Under the pieces are notes generated by a model. The model did no database searches. It was not told the origin of the DNA and saw only the letters and a list, made by a program, of their open reading frames with translations. A program made the position numbers and the translations under genes. Of a DNA stretch of 64,000 nucleotides, positions 36,363 through 45,692 are shown piece by piece. Source of the stretch: JABFXX01 sp036489755 (GTDB lineage: Bacteria > Myxococcota_A > Polyangia > Haliangiales > Haliangiaceae); the NCBI GenBank assembly GCA_036489755.1, contig DASXFD010000075.1, positions 124,001 to 188,000 on the forward strand, written 5' to 3'. The stretch's first letter is position 1; every line of letters begins with the position of its first letter.

Positions 36363-37256
36363 GTGTCCGGCGCCGCGATCACGTATGCGATCCCGTTTTA
36401 CTCGGGCGTCACGTACCTCGAGCGCGCGCTGCACAGCGTGCTCGCGCAGGACGATGCGAGCTGGGACGCCTACGTCTGCGACGACAGCTCCGAGTCTGGA
36501 ATCGAATCGGTCGTGCACTCGCACGGCGGTGGTCGCATCCGCTACCTGCGGAATCCCGGCAATCTCGGCATGGGCCGGAACTTCAACCGCTGCATCGATC
36601 TCGCCGAGACCGAGCTCGTCACGATCGTGCACAACGACGACGAGCTCAAGCCGTGTTACGGCACGAAGATCCGCGCCGCCGCCGAGCGCTACCCGCACGC
36701 GGCCGCGCTGTTCTGTCGAACCGAAGTGATCGACGAGAATGGCAATCCGCGGTTCTCGATCCCCGACGTCTTGAAGGATGTCCTCATCAGGCCGTCACAG
36801 AACGGCGACATGGTCGTCGAAGGCGAGCCCGGTATCCGCGCGCTGCTCCGCGGCAACTTCATCAACGCGCCGACGTTGTGCTTTCGAAAGAGCGTGCTCG
36901 GGGCAAGAAGGTTCAGTCCCGAGTACAAGTTCGTGCTCGATTGCGAGCTGACCTCGCAGCTCGTGCTCGATGGCGAAGCGCTCGTCGGGATCGCCGACCG
37001 TTGCTACAAATACCGACGCCACGACGAAGCCGCGACGACGAAGTACACGCGGACCCAGCTGCGCTTTCGTGAAGAATCCGAGTTCTACGACCGCATGCGC
37101 GCTCGCTGCGAGCAGCGCGGCTGGGCCGAGTGCGCGCGGATGGCGCGCGACAAGCGGATCGTGAAGCTCAATCTCGCGTACCGGTCGCTCAAGAACCTTG
37201 CCTTGTTGCACGTCGGTGATGCGGTGCGCGGTTTCAGATTGTTGCGGCAATTGTGA
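36363..37256 (+). CDS. GT2 family glycosyltransferase
   Basis: A 297-residue GT-A protein with a GTG start just after AGG. ITYAIPFYSGVTYLERALHSV and the YVCDDSSESG pair mark the nucleotide-binding half; IVHNDDELKP holds the metal-binding acidic residues (an NDD in place of DXD); EYKFVLDCELTSQL and HDEAATTKYT mark the acceptor half. Likely adds one sugar of the repeat on the cytoplasmic side. The amidotransferase gene follows 21 bp later. Substrate not predictable. Confidence 0.82.
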   Translation: MSGAAITYAIPFYSGVTYLERALHSVLAQDDASWDAYVCDDSSESGIESVVHSHGGGRIRYLRNPGNLGMGRNFNRCIDLAETELVTIVHNDDELKPCYGTKIRAAAERYPHAAALFCRTEVIDENGNPRFSIPDVLKDVLIRPSQNGDMVVEGEPGIRALLRGNFINAPTLCFRKSVLGARRFSPEYKFVLDCELTSQLVLDGEALVGIADRCYKYRRHDEAATTKYTRTQLRFREESEFYDRMRARCEQRGWAECARMARDKRIVKLNLAYRSLKNLALLHVGDAVRGFRLLRQL

Positions 37257-37277
37257 AGCGTGTAATGTGCCCCCGAA

Positions 37278-39200
37278 ATGTGCGGGATTTTCGGCGTCAT
37301 CGGCAGACGCGACGGTGACGTCGACGCCGCGTTGGTGCGCGAGCTCGCCGTTGCGTTGCTGCGTTGCTCGGTGACCCGCGGGCGCGAAGCCGCCGGCATC
37401 GCCGTGCACGACGGGTCGCGCATCGAGGTTCTCAAGCAGGGCGGCTCGGTGGACGAGTTTCTCGCGAACCCGAAGCTCGCGGCGCTGCTCGATCGCGGGC
37501 TCGCCGGCTTCGATCGCGGCGCGCCGGTCGCGATCACGGGCCACTCGAGGCTCGCGACGAACGGCGCGCAGTCGAACGTCGACAACAACCAGCCCGTCAT
37601 CACGCGCGGCGCGGTCGCACTGCACAATGGGATCATCGTCAACGATCAGCTGCTCGCCGCGAAGTATCCGCAGATCGCGCCGCGCGGCGAGCTCGACAGC
37701 GAGGTGCTCGCCGGGCTGTTGCGCGCGAAGCTCGATGCGCTGGGCGATCTCGCAGCCGCGACGCGCGAGACGTTCGCCGAGATCGAAGGCTCGGCGTCGG
37801 TCGCGATGATGTTCGACAACCTCGACGTGTTGCTCTTGGCGACCAACACGGGCTCGTTGTTCCAGCTGACGAACGCCGGCGGCTCGATCATCGCGTTCGC
37901 ATCCGAGCGGTTCATCTTGCAGCGCGTGCTCGAAGGCGACGTCGGCAAGCGCCTGGGCGACTGCCGGCTCGAGCAGATCCGCGCGGGCCACGCGCTCGCG
38001 ATCCATCTCGATGGAATGCGCCGCGCCGCGTTCTCGCTGACCGGCGGCGACGGGCTCGATGCCGACTACAAACCGAACGGTCACACGGTCGCGATCGTCG
38101 ACAACTCGCCGCACGCCGAGCGGCTCCGGCGCTGCGCGCGCTGCATCTTGCCGGAGACGTATCCGTTCGTCGACTTCGACGCGGAGGGCGTCTGCCACTA
38201 CTGCCGGACGTGGAAGACGATCGAGCCGAAAGGCGAGCAAGCGCTGCTCGACGCCGTCGAGCCGTATCGCTCGCGCGACGGCAGCCCCGACGTCATCGTC
38301 GCGTTCTCGGGCGGCCGCGACTCGTCGTACGGCCTGCACTACATCAAGAACGTGCTCGGCATGAACCCGGTCGCGTTCACGTACGACTGGGGCATGGTCA
38401 CGGACCTCGCGCGGCGCAACCAGGCTCGGATGTGCGGCAAGCTCGGCGTCGAGCACATCGTCCGCTCGGCGGACATCACGGCGAAGCGCCGCTACGTGCG
38501 CAAGAACGTCGAGGCGTGGCTGAAGAAGCCCGAGCTCGGCATGGTCACGTTGCTCATGGCGGGCGACAAGGAGTTCTACGCGCACGCCCGCCAGCTGCGC
38601 AAAGAGACCGGGATCAAGCTCGTGATCTTCTGCGGCGGCAACATGATCGAGGACGCGCCGTACAAGACAGGCCTCATGGGCGTGCCGCAGGACGATCACG
38701 GCAACACGCTCACCGGCATGTCGCTGCGCAACAAGATCGGGATGCTCGGCTACTTCGCGAAGAGCTATCTGCGAAACCCGGCGTACATCAACGAGTCGCT
38801 GCTCGACACCGCGAACGCGTTCTATCAGACGTTCGTCGTCAAAGATGACTTCCTGTACCTGTTCCACTACCTGCGGTGGCACGAGGACACGATCGTCGAC
38901 ACGATCCGCCGCGACTACGACTGGGAGGTCGCGACCGACACCACGACGACGTGGCGCATCGGCGACGGCACCGCCGCGTTCTACAACTACATCTACCAGA
39001 CGATCGCGGGCTTCACCGAAGACGAGGTGATGCTCGCGAACATGGTGCGCGAAGGCCACATCGATCGCGACGAAGCGCTGCGGCGAGCCACGGAGTATTC
39101 CAAGCCGCGGTGGCCGTCGATCCGCGAGTACGCGCAGCTGATCGGGTTCTCCGCCGAAGAGGCGCTGCAGGTCATCAACTCCGCGCCGAAGCTTTACTGA
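37278..39200 (+). CDS. Fused class II glutaminase / N-acetyl-sugar amidotransferase (WbpG/PseA-like)
   Basis: A 640-residue two-domain enzyme. The first 255 residues form an Ntn-type glutamine amidotransferase: Cys2 (MCGIFG) is the nucleophile after Met removal, with GHSRLAT and LHNGIIVN as substrate and oxyanion motifs. From about 285 a PP-loop ATPase similar to N-acetyl-sugar amidotransferases begins: paired zinc cysteines CARC (286,289) and CHYC (306,309), then AFSGGRDSSYGL (342-353). In Pseudomonas, WbpG relies on separate HisH/HisF-like partners for ammonia; here a different glutaminase type is fused on. Expected product: an acetamidino sugar such as a ManNAc3NAm- or Leg/Pse-type residue (inference). 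Confidence 0.87.
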   Translation: MCGIFGVIGRRDGDVDAALVRELAVALLRCSVTRGREAAGIAVHDGSRIEVLKQGGSVDEFLANPKLAALLDRGLAGFDRGAPVAITGHSRLATNGAQSNVDNNQPVITRGAVALHNGIIVNDQLLAAKYPQIAPRGELDSEVLAGLLRAKLDALGDLAAATRETFAEIEGSASVAMMFDNLDVLLLATNTGSLFQLTNAGGSIIAFASERFILQRVLEGDVGKRLGDCRLEQIRAGHALAIHLDGMRRAAFSLTGGDGLDADYKPNGHTVAIVDNSPHAERLRRCARCILPETYPFVDFDAEGVCHYCRTWKTIEPKGEQALLDAVEPYRSRDGSPDVIVAFSGGRDSSYGLHYIKNVLGMNPVAFTYDWGMVTDLARRNQARMCGKLGVEHIVRSADITAKRRYVRKNVEAWLKKPELGMVTLLMAGDKEFYAHARQLRKETGIKLVIFCGGNMIEDAPYKTGLMGVPQDDHGNTLTGMSLRNKIGMLGYFAKSYLRNPAYINESLLDTANAFYQTFVVKDDFLYLFHYLRWHEDTIVDTIRRDYDWEVATDTTTTWRIGDGTAAFYNYIYQTIAGFTEDEVMLANMVREGHIDRDEALRRATEYSKPRWPSIREYAQLIGFSAEEALQVINSAPKLY

Positions 39201-39201
39201 G

Positions 39202-40461
39202 ATGGATACGCGGCTCCGCCGGGATGTCGCGTGGAACCTCGTTCCGATCGCGCTGCTCGCCGGCGTCGGCCTGGGCTTGAACTTCGCGATCGCCGTGTGG
39301 TGGGGCCCGGAAGCGCTCGCGACGTTCGCGCTCGTGACCACGGCGATGTTCGCGTTGGCGGTCGTCGGCGCGTTCGGCCTGCAGTACGCGGTGCTGCGCG
39401 CGATCGCCGAAGCGCCCGACGATCGGCCGCGGGTCGGTGCCGTCGTGGTCGGCGCGTTGATCCCGAACGTCGTGCTGGCCGCGCTCGCGACCGTCGGCTT
39501 CATCGTGGCGCGCGGTGCGATCGCACGGCTTCACGGCAGCCACGACGTCGGCGAAGGCATGTTGTGGGCCGCGCCGGGCCTGTTCTGCTTCGCGATCAAC
39601 AAGGTCTTGTTCGGCGTCGTCAACGGCCTGCGCCGCATGCGCGCGTTCGCGCTGTACACGGCGCTGCGCTACATCCTGATCGTCGTCGGGCTCGCCGTGG
39701 CGCGCGTCGAGCGGCTCGGAGCCGCGCAGCTGCCCGTGATCTGGAGCCTCGCCGAGGGCGCGCTGCTGCTCGTGCTCGTCGCGGAGCTCGCGGCGACGGT
39801 CTCGCTGCGCGAGCGCACCGGTTGGCTTCAGTGGTCGAAGGCGCACCTCGCGTACGGCGCACGCGGCGTAACCGCGACCCTGGCATTCGAGATCAACTCG
39901 AAGCTCGACGTGTGGATGCTCGGCGCGTCTGGAATCGCGAAGTCGCTCGTCGGCGCGTACAGCCTCGCGGCATCGCTGAACGAAGGCGCCTCGCAGGTCG
40001 GCGTCGTCGTGCAGAACAACCTCAACCCGATGATGGCGCGCGGGCTCGCGTCCGGAGATCCGGCGTCGGTGTCGGCGCTCGCGCGGCGGACGCGGAAGTG
40101 GTTCGTGCCATCGTTCGTCGCGTGTTGCGCGGCCGGCGCGCTGCTGTTCCCGCACGTGATCCCGGCCCTCGTCGCGGATCCCAGGTTTGCGGTGGCAGCT
40201 GCGCCGTTCGCGGTGCTGATGGTCGGAGCCGCGCTCGGCTCGCCGTATCTGCCGTTCACCCAGGTGCTGCTGATGGGCAATCGGCCGGGCTGGCACACGG
40301 TGCTGGTCGTGGCGACCGTCACGGTGAACCTCGTCGCAAATTTGGTATTGATCCCGTCGTACGGCATCGCGGGCGCGGCGATCGCCACGTCGCTGGCCGT
40401 GGTCGCGTCGTGCGTGCTGGTCCGCACGCTCGCGCGCAGGTGCGTGGGTGCTCGCCTGTGA
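39202..40461 (+). CDS. Wzx-like oligosaccharide flippase (MVF/PST superfamily)
   Basis: A 419-residue, 12- to 14-helix inner-membrane protein. The N-terminal RRDVAWNLVPIALLAGVGLGLN and WWGPEALATFALV helices, the ATLAFEINSKLDVWMLG stretch in the middle and the C-terminal IPSYGIAGAAIATS block are typical of polysaccharide transporters that move lipid-linked repeat units to the periplasm. It starts 1 bp after the amidotransferase stop. It is the only convincing Wzx in the window. Confidence 0.87.
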   Translation: MDTRLRRDVAWNLVPIALLAGVGLGLNFAIAVWWGPEALATFALVTTAMFALAVVGAFGLQYAVLRAIAEAPDDRPRVGAVVVGALIPNVVLAALATVGFIVARGAIARLHGSHDVGEGMLWAAPGLFCFAINKVLFGVVNGLRRMRAFALYTALRYILIVVGLAVARVERLGAAQLPVIWSLAEGALLLVLVAELAATVSLRERTGWLQWSKAHLAYGARGVTATLAFEINSKLDVWMLGASGIAKSLVGAYSLAASLNEGASQVGVVVQNNLNPMMARGLASGDPASVSALARRTRKWFVPSFVACCAAGALLFPHVIPALVADPRFAVAAAPFAVLMVGAALGSPYLPFTQVLLMGNRPGWHTVLVVATVTVNLVANLVLIPSYGIAGAAIATSLAVVASCVLVRTLARRCVGARL

Positions 40462-40475
40462 TAGAAGGAACCAGC

Positions 40476-41513
40476 ATGCCGCCGGTCCTCTCGATCGTCG
40501 CCCCCGCGTACAACGAGGAGCGCAATCTACCGGCATTCCTCGCGGCGATGATCCCGGTGCTCGAGAGTATCGGCGAGCCGTTCGAGATCGTGTTCGTCGA
40601 CGACGGCTCGCGCGACGGCACGCTCGGCATGCTCGCCGCGGCCGCGTTGCAGGATCCGCGGATCAAGGTCGTCGGGCTCGCGCGCAACTTCGGCAAGGAC
40701 GTCGCGCTGTCGGCGGGCCTCGCGCATGCGAGCGGCGACGCGATCGTGCCGATCGATTGCGATCTGCAGCATCCGCCGGAGCTGATCCCGCAGTTCTTCG
40801 CGCGCTGGCGCGAAGGCTACGACATGGTCATCGGCGTGCGCAGCAAGCGCGACGAAGAAGGCTGGCTGCGCCGCACGCTCTCGCAGACCTACTACAAGGT
40901 CATGCGCTCGATGACGAGCGTCGAGATCCCGCCGAACGCCGGCGACTTCCGGCTGCTCGATCGCAAGATCCTCGACGTCATCAACAAGATGCCGGAGCGC
41001 CACCGCTTCATGAAAGGCATCTTTGCGTGGCCCGGCTTCAAGGTCAGCGCGATCGAGTTCCGGGCGAACGTGCGCGCGAACGACACGCGCAGCTCGTGGA
41101 GCTTCTTCAAGCTGTGGCGGTTCGCACTCGACGGCTTGTTCTCGTTCTCGACGGCGCCGCTCAAGCTGTGGACATACATCGGCGCGCTGTCGGCGGCCGG
41201 CGCGTTCGTCTACCTCATCATCACGGTGATCCAGAAGCTGTTCATCGGGATCGCGGTGTCGGGTTACGCATCGCTGCTCATCGTGCTGCTGTTCTTCAAC
41301 GGCCTGCTGTTGATCAGCAACGGCATCCAAGGCGAGTACATCGCGCGCATCTTCGAAGAGGTGAAAGGGCGGCCGCTCTACGTCGTCGGTCAGACATTCG
41401 GGTTCGATCAGCCGGCTCAGCGAGCCGACGCGCCTGCGCCGCCTGCAGCGCAACCGGCGAGCGCGCGACGCGAGCTCCCGAAACCCACTCGACCACCGCC
41501 GCCGCGACCGTAG
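40476..41513 (+). CDS. GT2 glycosyltransferase of the ArnC/GtrB type with two C-terminal helices
   Basis: A 345-residue protein. SIVAPAYNEERNL, VFVDDGSRDGT, NFGKDVALSAGL and PIDCDLQHPPELIP are the GtrB/ArnC signature of enzymes that make undecaprenyl-phosphate-linked sugars (Glc or Ara4N-formyl). Two transmembrane helices follow (about 230-300), then GEYIARIFEEVKGRP, as in the family, and an unusual Pro/Ala-rich tail of about 35 residues. The ATG at 40476 has GAAGGA upstream; a GTG at 40458 overlapping the flippase stop is possible. It would feed the GT-C proteins coded just downstream. Confidence 0.88.
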   Translation: MPPVLSIVAPAYNEERNLPAFLAAMIPVLESIGEPFEIVFVDDGSRDGTLGMLAAAALQDPRIKVVGLARNFGKDVALSAGLAHASGDAIVPIDCDLQHPPELIPQFFARWREGYDMVIGVRSKRDEEGWLRRTLSQTYYKVMRSMTSVEIPPNAGDFRLLDRKILDVINKMPERHRFMKGIFAWPGFKVSAIEFRANVRANDTRSSWSFFKLWRFALDGLFSFSTAPLKLWTYIGALSAAGAFVYLIITVIQKLFIGIAVSGYASLLIVLLFFNGLLLISNGIQGEYIARIFEEVKGRPLYVVGQTFGFDQPAQRADAPAPPAAQPASARRELPKPTRPPPPRP

Positions 41514-43361
41514 ATGCCGTCGAAAACATTGAGGGGGTTGTTCGTGGCGTACGTTGCGGCGACCGCGCTGCACGTCGGCTGGGTGGTCGCACACGAGCCG
41601 TTCGCGTTCGATGCGTGGAACGTCGCCCAGGACACCGACGGCAAACCGTTCACGGTCGCGCGCTTCTGCCACTACTGGTGGTTCGAATACACGCACTCGA
41701 ATCCGCGGCTCGGCCAAGCGCTCACGTACCTCGCGTACAAGCTCGATCACTTCGCGGCGATCGCATCGGCGTGCGCGTTCGTCGCGATCGCGCTCGCGGT
41801 GGTGACGCTCGGGCTCCGCCGATTCCCGTCGTGGAAGCGCGGCCGCGATCTCGCGTTGTGGGCGTTCGTGTCGGGCGCTCTCTGGTTCGCGCTGCCGCAG
41901 CTCGGCAAGACGTTGTTTTGCCGCGCGTACGCCGCGAACTACGTCTACGGGCTCGCGATCCAGCTGTGGTTCATCGTCCCGCTGCGGCTCGCGAAGCGCG
42001 CGCCCGGCCGGCTCGCGTGCGTCGCCTACCTCGTGTTCGGGCTCGCGGCCGGCCTGTGCAACGAGCACACGGGACCGACGCTGTGCGCGTTCATGCTCGG
42101 GCTCGCGTGGTGGCAGCGCCACGAGCGCAAGCCAACGGCTCGCCTCGTCGGGTTCGGCGCGATCGGCGCGATCGTCGGCTTCGGCGCGCTGTTCTTCGCG
42201 CCGGGGCAGGGCCAACGCTACGACGGGCTCGCGCAGAAAGTGTCGCTCGCCGGGCGGCTGTTTCAACGCGGCGTGACCGGCAACCTCGACATCATCCGCG
42301 ATCTGCTGCTCGGGCTCGCGCCCGTGCTCGCGCTGATCGCGATCATCGCGACGCTGTCGCTCGGCGAGCGCGATCCCGAGCATGCCGAGCGCGACGACCG
42401 CAAGGCGGCGGTGCGCATGATCGCGATCGCGATCGTGGCGGCGCTCGCGATGGCCGCGACGATCTTCGTGTCGCCGAAGCTCGGCTCGCGGTTCTATCTC
42501 GGCTCGGGCTGCCTGCTGCTCGCCGGGCTGGTCGCGCTTGCCGATGCCGTGTCGAGCGATCGCGCGGTCGGCTGGCTCGTCGTGCTCGCGCTCGCCTCGT
42601 CGATCTACGCCGCCGCGCACACGATGCCGCTCTACGGCCGCGTGTCGCGCGAGAGTATCGATCGCATGGCCGGCCTGTCGCTCGCGCGCCCGGGCAGCGT
42701 GTACATCGCCGAGTCGTTCGATCAAGTCGACGACTCGTGGTGGTTCCTCGGCGACGACTTCCGCGACGCGCGCAAGCGCGACATGGTCGCCAAGTACTAC
42801 GGGCTCGCCGGCGTGGTGTTCCACGCATACGATCCGACCGCTCCGCTCGGTGTCGCGGGCGCGCGGTTCGTTCCGATCGCGACGCTCGATCCGCCGGGTT
42901 GCTTCGCCGATCAAGGCGGGCTCGTGCTCGCGTCGACGAAGGGGTTCGATCTCGCCGGGCTGGACGATTCGATCAAGGCCGCGATCGCGCTGGCTCGCGA
43001 GAAGCTGGCGCCGACCAAGCTGCTCGCGCTGACGCTCGAGGTCCAGCTCGACGGGCCGCGCGTCGCGTTGCCGGCCAAGCACATCGTCGTCGCGAAGTGG
43101 CAACCGGATCGATTCGAAGCGTACGTCGGCGCGATCGATCGCAAAGGCCGCTCGACAACGCGCGATATCGCGCTGCCCAAAGAGCTGCAGGGCAGCGATG
43201 CCGAGATCTTCGTCTACGAGGTCGGCGGCGACGTCCGCAAGCTCGGCACGGCGAGAGGCGAACCGCTGCAGTACGTGCCGTGGAAGAGCGGCGTGTACTG
43301 GGTCCTCGCGTGTCGCGGCGACGAGTGCTTCGTGATCGCTGCGTCGCGACAGGGCGGCTGA
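41514..43361 (+). CDS. NEHT-motif (DUF6056-like) membrane protein, long form 2
   Basis: A 615-residue protein that begins directly at the stop of the GT2 gene. The architecture is the same as 15644-17518: ten or so helices with SNPRLGQ (62-68), FCRAYAANY, LCNEHTGPT (181-189), FFAPGQGQRYDG, SPKLGSRFYLGSG, and a soluble C-terminal domain with DDSWWFLGDDFRD and WKSGVYWVLACRGDEC. The two copies share residues along the full length. Predicted GT-C transferase with a periplasmic accessory domain; placement behind an undecaprenyl-phosphate-sugar synthase suggests that enzyme supplies its donor (inference). Confidence 0.82.
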   Translation: MPSKTLRGLFVAYVAATALHVGWVVAHEPFAFDAWNVAQDTDGKPFTVARFCHYWWFEYTHSNPRLGQALTYLAYKLDHFAAIASACAFVAIALAVVTLGLRRFPSWKRGRDLALWAFVSGALWFALPQLGKTLFCRAYAANYVYGLAIQLWFIVPLRLAKRAPGRLACVAYLVFGLAAGLCNEHTGPTLCAFMLGLAWWQRHERKPTARLVGFGAIGAIVGFGALFFAPGQGQRYDGLAQKVSLAGRLFQRGVTGNLDIIRDLLLGLAPVLALIAIIATLSLGERDPEHAERDDRKAAVRMIAIAIVAALAMAATIFVSPKLGSRFYLGSGCLLLAGLVALADAVSSDRAVGWLVVLALASSIYAAAHTMPLYGRVSRESIDRMAGLSLARPGSVYIAESFDQVDDSWWFLGDDFRDARKRDMVAKYYGLAGVVFHAYDPTAPLGVAGARFVPIATLDPPGCFADQGGLVLASTKGFDLAGLDDSIKAAIALAREKLAPTKLLALTLEVQLDGPRVALPAKHIVVAKWQPDRFEAYVGAIDRKGRSTTRDIALPKELQGSDAEIFVYEVGGDVRKLGTARGEPLQYVPWKSGVYWVLACRGDECFVIAASRQGG

Positions 43362-43363
43362 CG

Positions 43364-44677
43364 ATGCAGCGCCGCGCGCTGTTCATCTGGACCGCTCTGA
43401 TCGCGCCGCTGTGGATCGCGCTGATCCTGTGCACGCACTGGGAGCCGATCCTGCGCGACACCTGGGGCCATTACCTCGAGCACATGCACGTGCCGATGTC
43501 GTTCCATGCTGTCTGGGAGTTCGCGCGCGACAGCTACCTGCACAACAACCCACGGCTCGGCCAGACGATCACGATGCTGCTCGTCACGCCCGGACCGTGG
43601 CACGCGATCGTCACGCCGATCGTCGAGATCGGGCTGTTCGTGCAGCTCGCCGCGCTGGCGCTCGGGCGATGGCCATCGCTTCGCCGCACCGACGACGCGC
43701 TGACCTTCGCCGCGATCCTCGCGCTCGTCGCATGCTCGGCGCCTCAGCTCGGCCCGATGCTGTTCTACCGCCCGTTCACCGGCAACTACGTATTCGGGTT
43801 CGCGATCAGCCTCGCGTTCGTGCTGCCGTATCGATTCTTCATCGCGACTCCGCACGATCGCAGTTGGTGGTGGATCCCGATCATGCTCGTCGCCGGTGCC
43901 GCGGCAGGCATGAGCAACGAGCACACCGCACCGGCATGCGTGCTGGTCGCATGCGCGTGTGTCGTCGCGTGCTGGCGCCGCGGCGTGCGACCGCCGGTGT
44001 GGATGGTCGTCGGCATCGTCGGCGCGATCGCCGCCGGCATCGCGCTGTTCGTCGCGCCGGGCCAGGCGATCCGTTACAACGGGATGGCCGCGCACGAGGG
44101 ACTGTTCGCTCGCATCGCGTCGCGCGGGATCGTTCGCGACCTCGGCGTCGTGTTCGGGTTCGTCGGCTACTCGTGGAAGATGCTCGTCGTGCTCGCGGCG
44201 ACGTTCGGTTTCGCGCGCATGCGCCGGCGCCGGCTCGACGGCACGCTCACGGCGCTCGTGCTGGCCGGCGCCGCGTGCGCGATCTCGCTCACGCTGCTCG
44301 CGTCGCCGAAACAAGGCGCGCGCCTCGACTTCGCACCGATCTGTCTGCTCGCGGCCGCGGTCGCGGCCATCGTGGTGCCCGCCGTCGCCGAAGGACCGGC
44401 TCGCGCCGCGGCGTGGGGACTGTCGGCGATCGCGATCGCGTACCTCGTCGTCGCCTGCGTCGCGACGTATGCGATCGTCGGCCCGGAAGGCGCGCGACGC
44501 CTCGCCGCGATCGAGCAGGCTCCAAAGGGCAGCGTGGTCACGGTCGAGCCGTACTCGGTCGCAAAATCGCGCTGGTTCCTCGGCGACGACTTCGTGATCG
44601 ACGCCGAGCGCCGCAACATCGCGATGAGCTTCAGCCTGGCGGGCATCCTCGTGGCGAGTCCCGACCATGGCAAGTAG
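43364..44677 (+). CDS. NEHT-motif (DUF6056-like) membrane protein, short form
   Basis: A 437-residue relative of the previous gene, 2 bp downstream. It keeps NNPRLGQT (61-68), FYRPFTGNYV, MSNEHTAPA (183-191), FVAPGQAIRYNG and SPKQGARLDF. It lacks most of the soluble C-terminal domain: the protein stops about 20 residues after SRWFLGDDF, the point where the long forms continue for some 170 residues. It may therefore be a natural short form or an old truncation. Predicted GT-C-like membrane enzyme. Confidence 0.78.
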   Translation: MQRRALFIWTALIAPLWIALILCTHWEPILRDTWGHYLEHMHVPMSFHAVWEFARDSYLHNNPRLGQTITMLLVTPGPWHAIVTPIVEIGLFVQLAALALGRWPSLRRTDDALTFAAILALVACSAPQLGPMLFYRPFTGNYVFGFAISLAFVLPYRFFIATPHDRSWWWIPIMLVAGAAAGMSNEHTAPACVLVACACVVACWRRGVRPPVWMVVGIVGAIAAGIALFVAPGQAIRYNGMAAHEGLFARIASRGIVRDLGVVFGFVGYSWKMLVVLAATFGFARMRRRRLDGTLTALVLAGAACAISLTLLASPKQGARLDFAPICLLAAAVAAIVVPAVAEGPARAAAWGLSAIAIAYLVVACVATYAIVGPEGARRLAAIEQAPKGSVVTVEPYSVAKSRWFLGDDFVIDAERRNIAMSFSLAGILVASPDHGK

Positions 44678-44711
44678 CCGCATCCTGCGGTAGCGTCCGC
44701 GCCGTTTCACC

Positions 44712-45692
44712 ATGTTGATCACGCGCAGCCCGCTCAGGATCTCGCTCGGTGGCGGCGGTACCGATCTGCCCTCGTATTACGAGCACCACGGTGGCTTTCT
44801 CGTCGCCGCGGCGATCGACAAGTACGTGTGGGTCACGATCCACCGGCCATTCGTTCCCGGCGTGTTCCTGAAGTACTCGCAGATCGAGCACGTCGATCGC
44901 GTGGATGCGATCGAGCACCCGATCGTGCGCGAAGCGTTCGCGATGATGGGCATCACCGAGCTGCAGCACGAGATCACGACGCTCGCCGACATTCCGGCGG
45001 GCACCGGGCTCGGCTCGTCGGGCAGCTTCACGACGGCGTTGCTCAAGGCGCTGTACAGCTTCGAGCGCCGCTTGCTCTTGCCGGGCGACGTCGCGCGGCT
45101 CGCCTGCGAGCTCGAGATCGAGCGGCTCGGCCGCCCGGTCGGCAAGCAGGACCAATACATCGCCGCGTACGGCGGCATCACCTGCTTCGAGTTCGATCGC
45201 GACGGCAGCGTCCGCGCCGAGCCGCTCGTGCTGGCGCAGACCACGCTGCACGAGCTCGAGGATCATCTGCTGCTGTTCTTCACCGGGTTCGCGCGCAGCG
45301 CGAGCGAGATCTTGAAGGACCAGGATCAAAAGACGAAGCAAGCCGATCCCGCGATGGTCGCGAACCTCGACTACGTCAAGGAGCTCGGCCGGCGGAGCCG
45401 CGCGGCGCTCGAGGACGGCAAACCCGAGCTGTTCGGCGAGTTGATGCACGAGCACTGGGAGCGCAAGCGCAAGCGCTCGAGCGGCATGTCGAACGCGCAG
45501 ATCGACGAGTGGTACGAGCTCGGCAAGAATGCCGGCGCGATCGGCGGCAAGCTCGTCGGCGCGGGTGGCGGCGGCTTCCTCATGTTCTACGCGCCGGATC
45601 CGTCGCGCGTGCGCCAGGCGATGGCGAAGGCGGGCCTCGAAGAGGTGCGATTTCGGTTCGACTTCGATGGCACTCGGGTCGTCTTTTCATGA
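44712..45692 (+). CDS. hddA: D-glycero-alpha-D-manno-heptose 7-phosphate kinase (HddA-like GHMP kinase)
   Basis: A 326-residue GHMP-superfamily kinase of the size of HddA. SPLRISLGGGGTDLPSYY at the N-terminus, the ATP loop AGTGLGSSGSFTTALL (about 97-112), GKQDQYIAAYGG and the C-terminal GAGGGGFLMFY motif are all diagnostic. It phosphorylates D-glycero-D-manno-heptose 7-phosphate at C1 toward GDP-heptose. First gene of a five-gene coupled set; ATGA overlap with hddC. Confidence 0.93.
   Translation: MLITRSPLRISLGGGGTDLPSYYEHHGGFLVAAAIDKYVWVTIHRPFVPGVFLKYSQIEHVDRVDAIEHPIVREAFAMMGITELQHEITTLADIPAGTGLGSSGSFTTALLKALYSFERRLLLPGDVARLACELEIERLGRPVGKQDQYIAAYGGITCFEFDRDGSVRAEPLVLAQTTLHELEDHLLLFFTGFARSASEILKDQDQKTKQADPAMVANLDYVKELGRRSRAALEDGKPELFGELMHEHWERKRKRSSGMSNAQIDEWYELGKNAGAIGGKLVGAGGGGFLMFYAPDPSRVRQAMAKAGLEEVRFRFDFDGTRVVFS

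Noticed and set aside
36193..36729. A plus-strand frame of 178 residues overlapping the GT-C relic and the GT2 gene
   Set aside because: It uses a different frame from both the relic and the GT2 gene; its product is Arg/Ser/Thr-rich without motifs.
36795..39503. A 902-residue open frame on the minus strand, opposite the GT2, amidotransferase and flippase genes
   Set aside because: It lies antisense to well-supported genes, has a composition rich in Arg, Asp and Glu, and no family motif. Such frames are expected in DNA with very high GC at third positions.
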